This document shows positions 1-12,890 of a stretch of DNA of 54,038 bases, in pieces (within the stretch, counting starts at the first letter, position 1; every line of letters starts with the position of its first letter). The translations under genes and the position numbers were made by a program. The notes below the pieces were generated by a model. The model ran no database searches, had not been told where the DNA came from, and worked only from the letters and a program-made list of their open reading frames with translations. Source of the DNA: Seison nebaliae (Eukaryota; Rotifera; Pararotatoria; Seisonacea; Seisonidae). Location of the stretch: positions 1-54,038 of the forward strand of contig JALJEE010000877.1 of assembly GCA_023231475.1 (NCBI GenBank), written 5' to 3'.

Positions 1-225
1 CAATTTTTCCGAGAGAACCACATTCTCGGAAAGTAAACGGTTTATTTTCAATTCAATAGACACCAGTTCAGTTTTCTTGATCAAGCAGCTACCATCAACA
101 CCTGGACCATAGCACGTCCTTTTACTCGTGGAAGGTGTAGCTGTATCCTTTTTGCCTTTAGGTCTTCCTCTTCCTCTCTTGCCATCAGTAGTTTCAGGGA
201 TATCATCAGGGTGTGGATAGTTGAC
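1..225 (-). other. Open frame running off the left edge: AT-hook plus coiled coil, possibly transposon-derived
   Basis: Reading leftwards on the minus strand, a 75-codon frame is open from just after a TAA at 228-226 to the window edge. It contains a basic segment GKRGRGRPKGKK, which carries the RGRP core of an AT-hook DNA-binding motif. A Ser/Thr-rich linker and a heptad-like stretch (VSIELKINRLLSENVVLSEK) follow. Base composition is less AT-rich than the flanking spacer. Just upstream another frame holds MNDPSLQLDDDD then a stop, as if frameshifted. It could be a 3' exon of a gene lying to the left or the start of a decayed retroelement ORF1. I cannot assign a family. Confidence 0.3.
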
Positions 226-840
226 TTATCCGCCACCACGGAATCCATATTCTAATCATCGTCATCTAGTTGGAGGGAAGGATCGTTCATCCCACGATCA
301 GAATTATTAATCGATTTAATAATATTTTTAGACAAGTCAAAAAAAAAGAATTTTTTTTTAGAGGTTACTTTATGTCCATTATATGGTTATAGTTATATTC
401 GGTAGACATGTTTGAGTTATCTGCTTTCTTTAGAATATTGAACCACATCCTTTTTCATATTAATTTAACAATTAAAAACTTGGTTGGTTTCTATTAAAAA
501 GAGAGTTAACTTAATTCCTTTTTACTGAAATGACGTTAACTTTAATTTTTTCTTCCAAAGGAGACCTTCACTTTCTTCCAACTCATCAGGTTGATATTAC
601 AGAAAAATGGGGATAACTTCCCACAATCATCGGATTGAATAATTTTATAAAGAGTTAACTTCCTAATGGAAAAAGTTGGAGGGAATTGAAGAAGAGAATA
701 ACAAATGAAATTGATGGTTTTGAGAGTTGTTTTGAGGTTATAGTGGATGAAATTTAAGATTTTTTGAGAAAGAAGAAAAAAGAATAATTAATTTAAATAT
801 AAATCGTTTCTTAAGCTCAACGACGCTATAAGGTCGAGCG
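226..840. other. Spacer upstream of RIC1
   Basis: AT-rich DNA with short A and T runs and no supportable reading frame. It must contain the RIC1 promoter and 5' UTR, but no TATA or initiator element can be picked out with confidence. Confidence 0.5.
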
Positions 841-3800
841 ATGTATTATCAATTGGACGAGAGTGTGGAAGTGTCGTTAGTGAGTAGTAATGACGATACA
901 TCGCTTATTGAGGTGGTTGATGTGGCATGTAAGAATGAATTGACTGCAATTTTATTGAATCGATCACTCGTCATTTTGACATGTAAAGGAAAGGAGTTCT
1001 TGATAAGTGGATTTTATGATTTTTCGGAGAGATTTATTGAGGAGAACGGTCAACCGAATGGAAATCTTTATTGGAATGATGATATGTCGATCATAGTCTT
1101 TTCAACAACGAGTCGAATGCTCGTCACTTTCCAAATTGAAATAATTTCAAAAGAGTTTGGAAATATTTATGTTCCTCCCATAATTGTGGATGATGGTGGA
1201 AGAAATGGAGATTTGTTGACATCGAAAGCTGTCGCCAGGAAATATTCCTCTCAATCATTTCAATCAAAAATTGGTCATCAGAAGAATGGAAAGATTATTA
1301 ATAGAAACCATTCGGAAATATCATCAACAATTCATTTGATTGAATGTGAACAGAAGGGTCAACTGTTTCATCAGAACAATGTTGAATTCAATCGAATTCG
1401 AAGTACAAAAGGACTGGATAAGAACAGTAGTGAATTATATCAATATCGTCCGATGGAAATCGTATGTATCTCTCTGACACTTAGTTGTTGTAAATTGTTT
1501 GTTGACGATATCACTTCTGTTATTGTTGTTCCATCCAATTATGCTTGTTCTCATCAACAACTTTTGGTGATTAGTCGAACGAATTCGATTCATATTCTCG
1601 ATTGGAATTTGGAATATATCGCTTATTTCGGTAGTTTAGTTCATTCGGAATGTAAAGTGAAATTGGGAGATCGACTTCAATCGTCGACAGGTAATGAAAG
1701 AAGTTCATCGACATCTAGTAACAATTATCCAACGAATGATTCATCGAAATTGAGTGAGACGGAGAATAATGAGGATTGGAGAATCATGTCAGTAGATTAT
1801 CTCTCACCGAAATTAATCGGTGGTATTTGTCGGAATGGTTGTGCCGTTTTACTTCATTTCCAACAATTGGACACGAACACTGGTCAAGTGATAGCAAAGA
1901 TGAATGTTTTGAGAGATAACGGAATTCAACATTTATGGTATTCACACACATGTCTCTCAGCTAATCTGAGATATTCTCTTCTCGCATTCGGTACATTTAA
2001 CGGTTGCATTATCGTTTATCAATTAGATGAGATTAATTATGAATCGATGAAATATTCGCATGTACTCAATCCTGTGAAGTGTAATGAACATCATCGATCT
2101 CATGGAACGATTAATCAATTATCATGGAGTAGTGATAATATGGTATTGATGAGTGTGTGGTCGGATGGGAGTTATGCTCTTTATTCCGTCTTTGGTTCAC
2201 TAATTTTCTTTAATGATAAACTTTTGAATAATATGGGAATTGGACCTCCCTCTATTCGATGGGATACCAATGGTTATGGTTTATGGTTCTTTACTACTAT
2301 TCGAAATAAGAATAAAGATGTTGATGATGAGAAAAGAATATTATGTGGTCAATTAATTCATCTCAATTATTATAAAGCAGCATTCATTAACAATTCGAAT
2401 TATGTTCTCATTTTCATAAATTCTATCTCATTCTCATATTCCTCTTCTTTCTATTGTTATAGACGAATGGAAATCATTTACTCTTACATAATGATCATCG
2501 ATGTCTCATTGGATTTAACGAGAAGGATGGAGAGAATTCAATGGATAATAATGAAATGAGAGATGATGAAGATTATATGGATTGTAGTAGTCGAGTATGG
2601 CTCGAATTGGATCTGCCTACCAGTTATCTCATCCACAATTGGCCTATAAACGTTTATTTTATTAATTTCTCCTCTTCATCTTCATTTTCATCTTCCTTCA
2701 GCTTTTTGGAATTAGTAAAGATGGTAAATATGTGGTGTGTTGTGGAGTGAGTGGATTCATCGTATATAGTCTCCATTTGAATAAATGGATATGTATCGGT
2801 GATATCGGAGTAGAAAGAAGTTTCTCCGTCACATCCGGTATTTGTTTTTGGAATGAATTTATTCTTTGTGGAACGGCACAATTGGGAGAGAAGAAATGTA
2901 ACACAGTTTCCTCATAAATTCTTCGTTCGTTACATATTTAATTTCTCATTATTTTTCCATGCATTCCAGTTACAATTATTTAATCGTGATGCTCTCGATC
3001 CATATATGCCATCAAGAACTTCCATTCTAACATTACCAGGTAAATTGTGTTGTTTCAATGTTTATAATGATTGGATTATTGTTCTAACAACTGACGAGGA
3101 GTCATATGTAAACAAGAATGAAAAAAGAAGAACATCATCATCATCATCATCATCATCAAATACGGCAACATCATCCAATTATTCAGATAAAGGAAATTTG
3201 ACATTTATTCATATTCTCGGAATTAGTAAACATTATCAAACAACATCTTCACAAAAACAAATCGAAGTAAATTCACAATCAACTCCAACCATCCTCCAAC
3301 AACAACAACAACAACAACAATATGTGGAGAATAGTAATGAGAAAGGTTCGGCTGCTACCAGATTAATGGCATTATATGAATTCGATTTGACAAATCAATC
3401 TGTTGTGCCATTCTCTCTCTTATATGAATATACAGATTTTTCTGTACATATCGCTTTATCACCAATGCAAACGGATACGAAAAGTCTTCATGGAACATAT
3501 AGAACTGATTCGAGAATTCGTAATAAAATTCCATCTATCGGTTTATTAACCGAACCATCAAATCTTATCATTCCACAATCAACTGATAATGATAATGATG
3601 ATAATGATGGGAAGAAGAAAAAAAAAAAGAATCAATCCATGATGATGATGATGAGTAATAGGAAGAATGAGAATAATCTCAATCGGAAACATGATGCAAA
3701 AAGTATCATTCTCAATATTGGTGGTCGCGTTTTTCTTTATCGATTGTCGAAAGTTGAAAATCGAGATGAATCGAATAAGAAAAATGATCAACGTTTAACT

Positions 3801-5873
3801 CTCTCACCACCAATTCTCATATCGACACATTGTGAGAATTTGTGGTATGAACCGGCATTGATCGATAAAGATTCGAATGAAAATGAAGAATCTTTCTCTT
3901 ACAATTATCGACGTGATACTTTGTGGATGATGTGTGGTTATGATGGTTTACGAATATGGCTTCCCGTTACTTTATCCTCTTCACATTTCTTCGATAAATC
4001 TTTAACGAATCGTCAATTTATTACGAGAACGATGGTACAAATTTATCCAGATATTTATCCGTTATCCGTCTCTTTCGATTCGTCCACCATCTCTGGTATA
4101 TTTACCAATCCCCATCAATTCGATGTGAAATTTTCAAATGATATATCATCCATCCAATCCTCTTATCAAACCAATTCGCTATCTAACAAATTATATAAGT
4201 TTTATAATCGAATAAAAAATTATTCGAATACCATCACCAAACGATTTCTCCAACAAACACGTCAATCTTGTCTCCATCACATTCTTTGTCATTTATTACG
4301 ATATAATTATGACGAATCGGCTAACATCATCGCTAATTCGTCAGCTCATCAAAAATCATTTTGTCATGTTCTCGAACTTCTCCTTCATCAGACGTTGGAG
4401 GAAGAAGCGATGAAATCCGTTCCATTACCTGATTCACTCCTTCCCAAAATTCAAATTTTCATTACTCAATTTCCAATTTATCTTCAAGTGATTGCTGCAG
4501 TTATTCGAAAGACTGAAATGGCATTGTGGCCAATCCTTTTCCAAACGGGAGTCAATGTCCGACAATTGTTCGAAGAGGCCATCATCTCTAATCAATTGAA
4601 AACTGCTGCACTTTATCTCATTATTCTCGACACTATATCGAGCAGTGGAGAAGCGGAAACATATGCCATTCGACTTCTCACTCAATCGTTAGAAAAGAAA
4701 GAATGGGATATTATTAGTAGTATTGAACAATTTTTAGCATCAATCGATCCAATTGATTTAGATGGAGAAATGGATGATGATGATGAACATCATCATCCTC
4801 CATCATCCACTACTAAGAGAAATATAAAGAATAATGAAAATTCAATGACAACTATTATTGATGATTCGAGAAAGTGTTCAAATAAATCAAATAAGGAAAC
4901 GAAAGAAGAATTCGGATTAACAATTAGGAAAGCTCCTCTCAAAACTCTCACAAATTCACGACGTAATTTCAATTATATGGATTATACAAATCAATCAGAA
5001 ATGATGAAACCATTAACGACTTCAGTGCAAAATAATGAGAATTTATCTCATCGAACTTACAATCGATATCGATCGAAAACAACTGATGAATTACCATCAA
5101 AGAATAATAATAATAATAATAATAATAATATTAATAATAATATTAATAATAATAATAATCAAAATAATGATGATGATACCATTTCATCTAATGATACAAT
5201 TGTTCATGTTGATATATGTATGAAGAATAAGAAGATTAATCATACGAAACGTCCAAGTAGTTTATCATCAATTCGAGATTTGATCAATAATAATGAACAG
5301 AATTTATCTGATCAAATGTTCATTCATAATTGTGAAAAGAAAGTAAATGATAAATCGAAATTGATATCAGATGAATCATTTCAAACTCAATTTATTTCTT
5401 CTATTGTCGCTGATAGTAATGAGGATGCACATCGTCGTTTGTCCAATGAGATAAAATTTCGTCCAAAATTTATTGATCAAACAATTAATAATAAATTGGA
5501 GGAATATTTGTCGGAAGGTGATATTCGATCTTTTGGAGAGATTATCGGTCGAATGAGATATTTCAATGAGAATGACTGGCTAAGAAAGAATTATAATAAA
5601 TTTATTTTATCATCTTCATCTTGTGTGGAAACATTCTTCTTGAAAGTTCATCAATCCTTCAACATTCCTCTTCCAACAACTGACTATTGTCACGATCATC
5701 ATTTATCTTGTTCTTTAGTATCGATGACAGATGTCCAATCGTCAATCTTACCTGATGGCATCAAAACTACTCTACGAAATTATAATGAAAATTATACAGG
5801 AACTATCGATCTCTCTTCACTCACCACTGACACAACTGACACACACAGTCAAATCAACGAACGAATAACACAA

Positions 5874-5911
<38 letters not shown>

Positions 5912-7059
5912 GGAGAATAATAATTCTAAATCATTCAAGTTAATTGTATCAGCAACGACCTCGTCTTTCCATCGATATAATTCAGATAATTGTTTATTAA
6001 ATGATTTGAATCGATCGAATTCCATCGACAGTTCCATCAAATCCATTCTCACCAATACCACAACACTAACAAACAATGATGAGAAATCGAGATTATCGAA
6101 CGATGATAATGTTCAAGATACGTTTCTCATCAGAAATTTTTTCACTCTTACTAATCGTTCATTAATCGTTGCACAATGTGTCGGGTTAGAATCGATTCCA
6201 CATTTTTCTCTCATTCCTTCTTTTATTGAATAGATTTCTCTTTAAACTCTTTCTCATTAATGAATGGTATGATCACGCTTTCATTCTTCTGGTCGTACTT
6301 CAAGATGTGGTGGGAGGACAATGTTTCGAGAACGAACTTAATTTAATCACAATCGATATATCGATGTTAGATCGATTACGAAATACGATGAATGTTATTG
6401 AAGAGATTAGTAAGAATTATTGGTTGGAAATTCTCTTCTTATTTTTCTTTTTTCTTCAATAATCATTTCTTTTCTCCTTCATTTCCATCTCATATCTCAG
6501 TAAATGTCTACAACGATTCATTCAAAACACGAAAGAGAATATCCAACTAAAATTAGATGATCTTAATTTTCGATATTCATCCACTGTAACCGCAATCGAT
6601 ATCGCTCATCGCTTATCGAAATCATGTCATTTTACTGAAGATAAAATTTCGCCTATTCACAAAACAACTTCGAAATCGACATCTTTTCTTAATGAAGATA
6701 CTTCCATGTCGGGAGACGGAAGATTACAATCGACAATTAATCAACAAAATATTCTTACTTTTAATGATACGAATAGTCACTCGAATAAATCACTCCATTC
6801 CCTCACTTCTACTGTTTTTGACAAATCGATTCCTTTAAATGATCGATCAAATTTGATGGATAGTACAGATTTATTACCAAGAAATTCTGGTTCAGATTCT
6901 TTCAAATCATCATCATCATCATCATCAACATCATCAATAACGCCTAATGGACATCATTTGAACATTGTGAAAGATAAAAAAATTTATAAAACGAAAAATA
7001 TTAAAAAGAAATTATCAAACGATCAAATTGTCAACCTTCTCAACAACAACAACAACAAC

Positions 7060-7104
<45 letters not shown>

Positions 7105-7644
7105 TGTGAAGTATCAGAAACGGTAGATGATTATTATCAATGGGCAATGACAGAATTGCATAATCCGAAAATGAATTTGAGTATTTCGAATGAATTTCAT
7201 GTGAATCAGAAACGATTATTTTCTGCCAATTATCAAGAGAATTTAGATAACTCGTCAAACAATTTAATTGATTTCAATGATAGTCATTCGCCAAACTATC
7301 TCTTATCTACTTCATCGTCGAAGGGAGATGATAATATGAAAAATGGAGAAACCATCACGTCCCATCAATCGTCCCATTATGAGAGGCGTGATGCTGAAAC
7401 GAATCCGATAGAATCTCATCGCGATAATTATGCAAATTTGAATTGGAAAGTGGAGGAGTATCTCGACGAGTGTTCGAGAGGGAAAATGTATCGATCACTA
7501 ATGGAAGAACGTAGTGAGAAGAAAGAGGATATGACGAATGAGAAGTTATTGACACAAAGATCGTTGGAAGAGAAACATGAAGAAGAAGAAGAAGAAGGAG
7601 AAAAAGAAATTGTGGAAATTTCCAATGGTTGTTCCATACACTAG
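841..7644 (+). CDS. RIC1: RIC1 homologue, subunit of the Ric1-Rgp1 guanine exchange complex for Rab6
   Basis: Predicted 2167 aa from six exons: 841-2403, 2463-2651, 2702-2905, 2970-6184, 6234-6422 and 6501-7644. In animals and yeast, RIC1 with RGP1 activates Rab6/Ypt6 on Golgi membranes for endosome-to-Golgi recycling. The start MYY matches the family's MYF start. An N-terminal WD40/beta-propeller half precedes the family-defining helical RIC1 domain at about residues 1086-1245. That domain includes CLHHILCHLL, HVLELLLHQTLEEEA, KTEMALW and AALYLIIL, closely matching human RIC1. The C-terminal helical repeat region (FLFKLFLINEWYDHA onward) is also recognisable. The protein is about 740 aa longer than human RIC1 because of Asn, Gln, Ser and Asp runs between conserved blocks. 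Introns are 49-78 bp with GTT donors. The fifth intron is the least certain: a better-looking GTAAGA donor at 6410 would be out of frame. Confidence 0.9.
5104..5160 (+). repeat. In-frame AAT-type trinucleotide repeat encoding poly-Asn in RIC1
   Basis: An imperfect (AAT)n run inside the large fourth RIC1 exon, encoding Asn runs broken by Ile. The frame stays open through it, so it is coding and not an intron. Confidence 0.8.
5870..5911 (+). repeat. In-frame CAA repeat encoding poly-Gln in RIC1
   Basis: A run of CAA triplets encoding an uninterrupted Gln tract followed by Glu-Asn-Asn-Asn. It sits in the low-complexity segment between conserved parts of the RIC1 C-terminal half. Confidence 0.85.
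7042..7104 (+). repeat. In-frame AAC/AAT repeat encoding poly-Asn in RIC1
   Basis: About twenty consecutive Asn codons, first AAC then AAT, in the last RIC1 exon. The AAC-to-AAT switch suggests that the repeat grew in two steps. Likely length-polymorphic. Confidence 0.85.
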
Positions 7645-9430
7645 TTATCCAGTGATATTTCATCGGTTATTTCTTTGTTGTTATGGAGAGGAATGAGTGA
7701 TAGAATATTGGATAAAAAAAAACATTCGACTCATTTTATCATATACATTTCCATCACATGCATTTATTTCCTCAATCATATCACATATGGAGATATAGTG
7801 CTCAAGTGAAAAAGAGAACATATTATTATTATTATTATTATTATTATTAAAATATATTAAATTGACAGAACATTTGCTTAAACTGTTTGTATAAGAGGAG
7901 AATGGTGATCAATAACATATAACGAGTTTTTCATACAAAATGTTAAAGGACGAAAAAAGAAAAGAAAAGAGGAAGAATTCTCTTTAGTCAACAAATCAAT
8001 GTAATAACATAGTCGAATGACGAACGATGTTTCTGACTCGGTCATTTGTAATTACATTAATTCCTTTATGCATGGACCATTGAGCATACGATTTGATTAG
8101 GTTCCACTAATTCATACAACATTCCTTCTTCTTTATACCTATTACCTTCCTATTTCAAATGAATTTTCCTCATCATTTCCTTCCCATTATATGCATCCCG
8201 TTTACCATTCCTCTTCACTCCATTTGCAAATATTGAATATTCACCATATTCAAACAGAAAGATATGGACACAACATCATCTCCGAAAATATCTATAATTT
8301 GGAACTTTCTCTCAATAAGCAAAACGAGAAAAGGCAAGTGCTTCTTAAAATTCAATCATCATTTCTCCGATCCTGTCTAGATTTGAGAACGAATAAAATA
8401 ATTACCATTATAAACAATTCTCTTCAATAGGACCTTTCAGACAAAATTCTTTTTTTTTCCAATTCTCATAACTTTCTTATCATCCAATTTTTGGCATAAC
8501 GGACCATGTCGTTAGATAGACTTATTCAAACTTCGTCCTATATGTAGAATGTTTGGAGAAATATATTTAAAATCCGATTTTCATTATGGCCTATTTCGTC
8601 CTTCCCAATCAATTTCTCAATGCTTATGTAACTATTAGAGATTTTTTTAAATCCTTCTATAAACTAGATATGTTTTTTTTTTAAATTTAAATTTTTAACG
8701 ATGTAACACATACCGAAGGACAGACAGTTGAATAGTTTATTGAAGAATAGAGATCTTTACAGACATATTGAAATGGAATATTATAGCAAAATTATAGGGA
8801 AGACATTGATTAATTTGGTATGTTACTTATCATTTTAATTGAAATAGATATCATATAAAATTTTTTTTTTGATTATGCGAATTTTATTATCACTTGCATC
8901 AAATTGATTTTCTTTTGTTCCATTGACATTCGTCGACGAAAACCAGAAGGAGAGGAAACTGATGAATAAAGTAATTGATTATTAACATCTCCATATCTGT
9001 TTGTCACTTTCGACGCAATAAATATATTAATAATTTCCGATCGATTAAACTAAAATTAATCGTGTCGATTGCTTTATTTTTTATATTTTAATTATTCGCT
9101 TCATTTATGGAAATTTTGTTTAATATGCGATATATTATAAGTCATTCAACTTTATATTAATTGCTCACCTTCCAACCTAATTGTTCCGTTTGAAAACTAG
9201 ATGAATCTTGATGATGACATATATTGACTAGTGCTGTGATTATGATCTGTATACTTCATTAGCTCTCCTTTTCTATATTTCAAGAAGACCAATTCATTCT
9301 CATTTCTCCATTTTGAGAAACTATTAAATTAATTAATCATGTTAATAATACTAATTAGATATTTTGTTCATAATACCATCCTTCCTTTTTTTTTACCAAA
9401 ATTATTTTTATTATCATAAAAATATATTAG
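7645..9430. other. Non-coding spacer 3' of RIC1
   Basis: AT-rich DNA holding the RIC1 3' UTR and little else visible. The longest plus-strand frame (79 codons from an ATG at 8191) has no recognisable domain and no coding-like composition, so I do not call it. Confidence 0.5.
7821..7849 (+). repeat. (ATT)n microsatellite
   Basis: About nine to ten perfect ATT units about 180 bp downstream of the RIC1 stop codon, in non-coding DNA. Confidence 0.9.
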
Positions 9431-9434
9431 CTAA

Positions 9435-9795
9435 TTAACCATATAAGAGATTGATTTTTATTTCTTCCGGAAGAGCAGACGACTTTAAGTTGCACATTTT
9501 AATAGTAGAAAATTGGATAGACATTTTCGCGTTACATTTACGTAAAGCAATGGATGTACGACCAATGGTAGTAGGGATTGACAGGTCAGATTCGTCAATT
9601 TGACAGGAACTATCGATTCGCATAAACACCGATAATTTAAAGGAATCTTCATAATTTCTTCCACGTTCAAGGACGAAATGTTTATATTCTGTCCAATTAC
9701 TAATTGATGACCTCCATTCTTAACTGAAGTTCATCGAAAACAAAACGCACTAGACCAAAGACTACAACATCTCGCCCAATAAACGAATTTGTATG
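9435..9795 (-). other. Coding-like segment with overlapping open frames, possible unrecognised gene or pseudogene
   Basis: Minus-strand frames in this interval look protein-like but switch frame. One contains FIGRDVVVFGLVRFVFDEL. A second contains NGGHQLVIGQNINISSL and runs on to a stop at about 9488. A third contains NWTEYKHFVLERGRNYED and continues to a stop at about 9435. A 45-bp stretch from GTTGTAG to a CAG could be an intron of the type used elsewhere in the window, joining the first frame to the second. No family is recognised. It may be decayed. Confidence 0.2.
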
Positions 9796-11470
9796 ACATT
9801 CTCTCTTATTATTTCTCCTTAAATCTTTTATGTTATCAGGTCCATCCATTCAGTGGAAATCAAAATTAATCGGATAAATTTTTTCCAATTGTCATAACGT
9901 TCTCCATATTAGGATTATGAATATGACACATAAGTCAAAAATGATAAGACTCAATTTCTCTATTAGGATTAGAAAGAGATGCACACTCGATATGAATCGT
10001 TGAGTCTATAGAGCCTGTATGGAGGAAACTTAAATGAATTAGTCTAGCTAATACTTTGGCTTCACCCTGCACATAATTTGGAATCGATTCCTCTCAAATA
10101 CGTCACCTTAGTTTGAAATTGTCATCTTTTTATTATTCACGAATTTTCTTATTACATATGAACACAACTCTCTCTACATTGTGTTCAAAATTTTTAACGT
10201 CAATCTTTGAATAACTTAAAAAATGATCGACTAGGAAATTTCAATTTAGTTGAAAGTGATGACGAAAAATCCATCTTGGAAAAATTAGTCAGGAAATGAT
10301 CTAAATGACCGTTTTGGGGATTTTAACAACTGCTTGATTTTTTGGTAAATTTATCGACAATGTACTGAATGGAAGAAATCGTTTTTGCTTGTTAAAAAGT
10401 CGAGAAAAGTCCTAAAAAAATATTTTCCTTCGAAGTATTCTTCTTCAAGTATTGTTCGAATATATATTGTATTATAGGAGAGCATATAGTATTGGGAATT
10501 CTACGAAAAATTTCAATAATTTAATTGACATCATTTGAATGGAAATTGCATAAAATTGATATTATTTGCAATAGCAGTAAATCGAACTTATTATGCATCA
10601 ATATTATTCATATTATTCATCCTCCTCAAATTCGTTGATAAAATTTAAAGTAACTTTGTCAAATCGTTTTACTGTCTATATCATAGATGTAAATATTTTC
10701 CTTTGGACTTAAGATTAAGATTGTTCTTCACATTTTGTGTAGGATTTTAAGGTAGTAGGTATTTGTTTCTGTAGCAATTTGACATAAATCTATGAAATCT
10801 GCATAGACTTTTCATGAAAATGTAAAATTGCAAATATGTTTCTCTTTCAACCGATTCTACAAAATCTCCTTATAGTGACAATGTTTTTGGGGTATTATGT
10901 GTATCAATAAACAATTCCTATGAAGTGAATACTATTATGTTTACCTGGATTTTTAATCAGGCCACGCAACTGGAGATTATGTGAAGTGTTCATGATGAAA
11001 AATACATACAAACAACCAGCATTTTGATTCATTAATGAAAATCACTCTTTTAGCGAGAAGAATCTATATACGTAAATAAGAATCTTTCAAATCATGAAAA
11101 CAAAGATGCGATCCAATTATTCTCATTTAGTTCATGAAGGACATCGTCGATTGAAAGTCCAACAACTTATCTTCTTTTTTTCTTAATTCTTCTCGAGAAG
11201 ATTTGACTTTTTTTTTTATTTGGAAGCAATGTGAAAAATAATGGGAAAGAATGCTTTGCATAAGATTGAATTTCTAATGCGGTGAAAATTAGTGACTTGA
11301 AATTTTTTAAATTTCGGTGACAAATTCACTTATTGAATGAAAGGATAAATTGTCCAATTCTCAAATGACAAACTGTTGGAAACAATGAAAAGAGAGTTAC
11401 CAAAGTGGAAGGTTGGGAAATCACCTTATAAGATGGAGAAAATAATGGAGGATTCATTTTGTGACAGATT
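9796..11470. other. Non-coding spacer
   Basis: AT-rich DNA in which I see no supportable gene, RNA gene or strong repeat. The phrase at about 11345-11385 (TAAATTGTCC, then AAACTGTTGG) resembles the degenerate repeat at 12549-12654. Confidence 0.45.
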
Positions 11471-11844
11471 ATGCTGATCTCTTTTCAACATGCTTCTTAT
11501 TATCATCGAGATTATGAGTTTGCTTCCTACGAGTTCGAAATAAAAAAATTTCTTATTGTTTTATGTGAATGTGGATTATTGTTGGGTTTCTGCTCACAAA
11601 TATTTTTTTTAATTTTCATTCAAGTAATGCTCGTCTTTCCACTAATTCGAATCTTCGTCTATGGATAATGATCGGGAATGCGATAATTCAATTATTTCTT
11701 CCCGTTGAAACATTTGAGGAAAGGGTGGAAGAGGAAGAATTTGTCCTTCATATGACTGCGAAAAACTCGATGTCGACCAATTTTATTATTATGGGCATTT
11801 CAATTCTTTTAGTTTCATATAAAGTCAGTATAGTATGTGTATAG
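11471..11844 (+). CDS. Candidate small membrane protein gene, two exons, unidentified
   Basis: An ATG-led frame from 11471 can be joined to the frame ending at 11844 by removing a short segment. That segment starts with GTTGGG at about 11579 and ends with ATTCAAG at about 11624, giving an intron of about 46 bp of the same type as in confirmed genes here. The joined product would be about 108 aa. It has two hydrophobic stretches (LWIMIGNAIIQLFLP and FIIMGISILLVSYK) separated by an acidic loop with EERVEEEE. No family is recognised. The frame could also continue past a GTCAGT at about 11824 into further exons that I cannot see. It may be part of a multi-pass receptor or transporter, or chance. 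Confidence 0.22.
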
Positions 11845-12548
11845 AATTATTCAATATTGAATCATGTAGTGTTTGATTAGTAAAAATATAGATAAGACGA
11901 AATAACTTTCAATCAGTGTCATGTATTTGCATGGTAGCTAAGATGGACAGATGGATATATTGATGGATAGAAAACATAAAGAACCAACAAAGAGAGATGA
12001 AAGTGAAGTTTTATCTTGCAATTAATGCACAAGGATAAGAGGAAGAGAATTGGACAGAAGATGTTTCTGTTGGATGAGAGGTGCGGTCTGTCATTCCACA
12101 ATCATAAAATTTTTAACTCACATCTGTGTGTGATGGCAGCGAATTTGAACCGAATGAATTGGTCATCGGACAGTTCAATTTCATCGTATTCCTACTCCTA
12201 AACTGCTAATAACGAAGATTTATGTTCTTTTACTTCAGTCCCTTTAAAACGGACGATTCTACTGTTTTTCATATAATTTATTTGAATTATAATATTTTAT
12301 TTGAAGAAGTTATCTTTGAAAGTAAATACCGTTCGAAAAAAAAAAGTTGAAACTATCATTCTCAATATATAAAGTCCACATTTATAAATTCCGTGCACAA
12401 AAAAGATGAAACGTCGAAATATGCGGTTTTACAGCCGTTTAAATCTAACATATTTTACAAACAATGAAAACTAAGAGAATTAGTTGGGAAAATAATGTTC
12501 ACATTCGCAGTAAAAGTTATCATCAAATCAATGTTATAAGATAGAGAA

Positions 12549-12654
12549 AGTAGAATTGTCCGAATCTTATAAGAACTTCTTCTTAAGAAGAGGAGTAAAT
12601 TTGTCTATTCTTCTTTTAAAGCGAAGTAGAACTGTTGGGAGAGTAGATTTGTCC
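12549..12654 (+). repeat. Degenerate phrase repeat, type A (GTAGAATTGTCC-like words)
   Basis: Four copies of a word close to GAGTAGAATTGTCC lie at about 12549, 12593, 12626 and 12641, with variable spacers between. The same word occurs in reverse orientation at 24551-24655. Function unknown. Confidence 0.5.
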
Positions 12655-12656
12655 TC

Positions 12657-12675
12657 TGACTGACTGACTGACTGA
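12657..12675 (+). repeat. Short (TGAC)n microsatellite
   Basis: Four to five tandem TGAC units directly after the type A phrase repeat. Confidence 0.8.
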
Positions 12676-12890
12676 ATAGTGATTGATGACAATAATTTAT
12701 GAGTTTCACATCCTTATATGATGTATGATTGTTGACTAACCTGGCCAACAATAATTTATCTATACAGTTCATTCCATAATATTCATCATCTTTTCTATTT
12801 CCTTTCATTTCTCCTTGGTTCAATTTGAATTTTCCTTTAAATCCCAAAATTCCTCTTATCAATCTTTTAATGAAGAAACATATTAGTCGA

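Noticed and set aside
6410-6500. Using the GTAAGA donor at 6410 for RIC1 intron 5
   Set aside because: It is phase 1 while the only usable acceptor needs phase 2, which would destroy the conserved C-terminal frame.
8191-8430. 79-codon plus-strand frame with an ATG
   Set aside because: No domain, no homology that I recognise, and composition like surrounding non-coding DNA.
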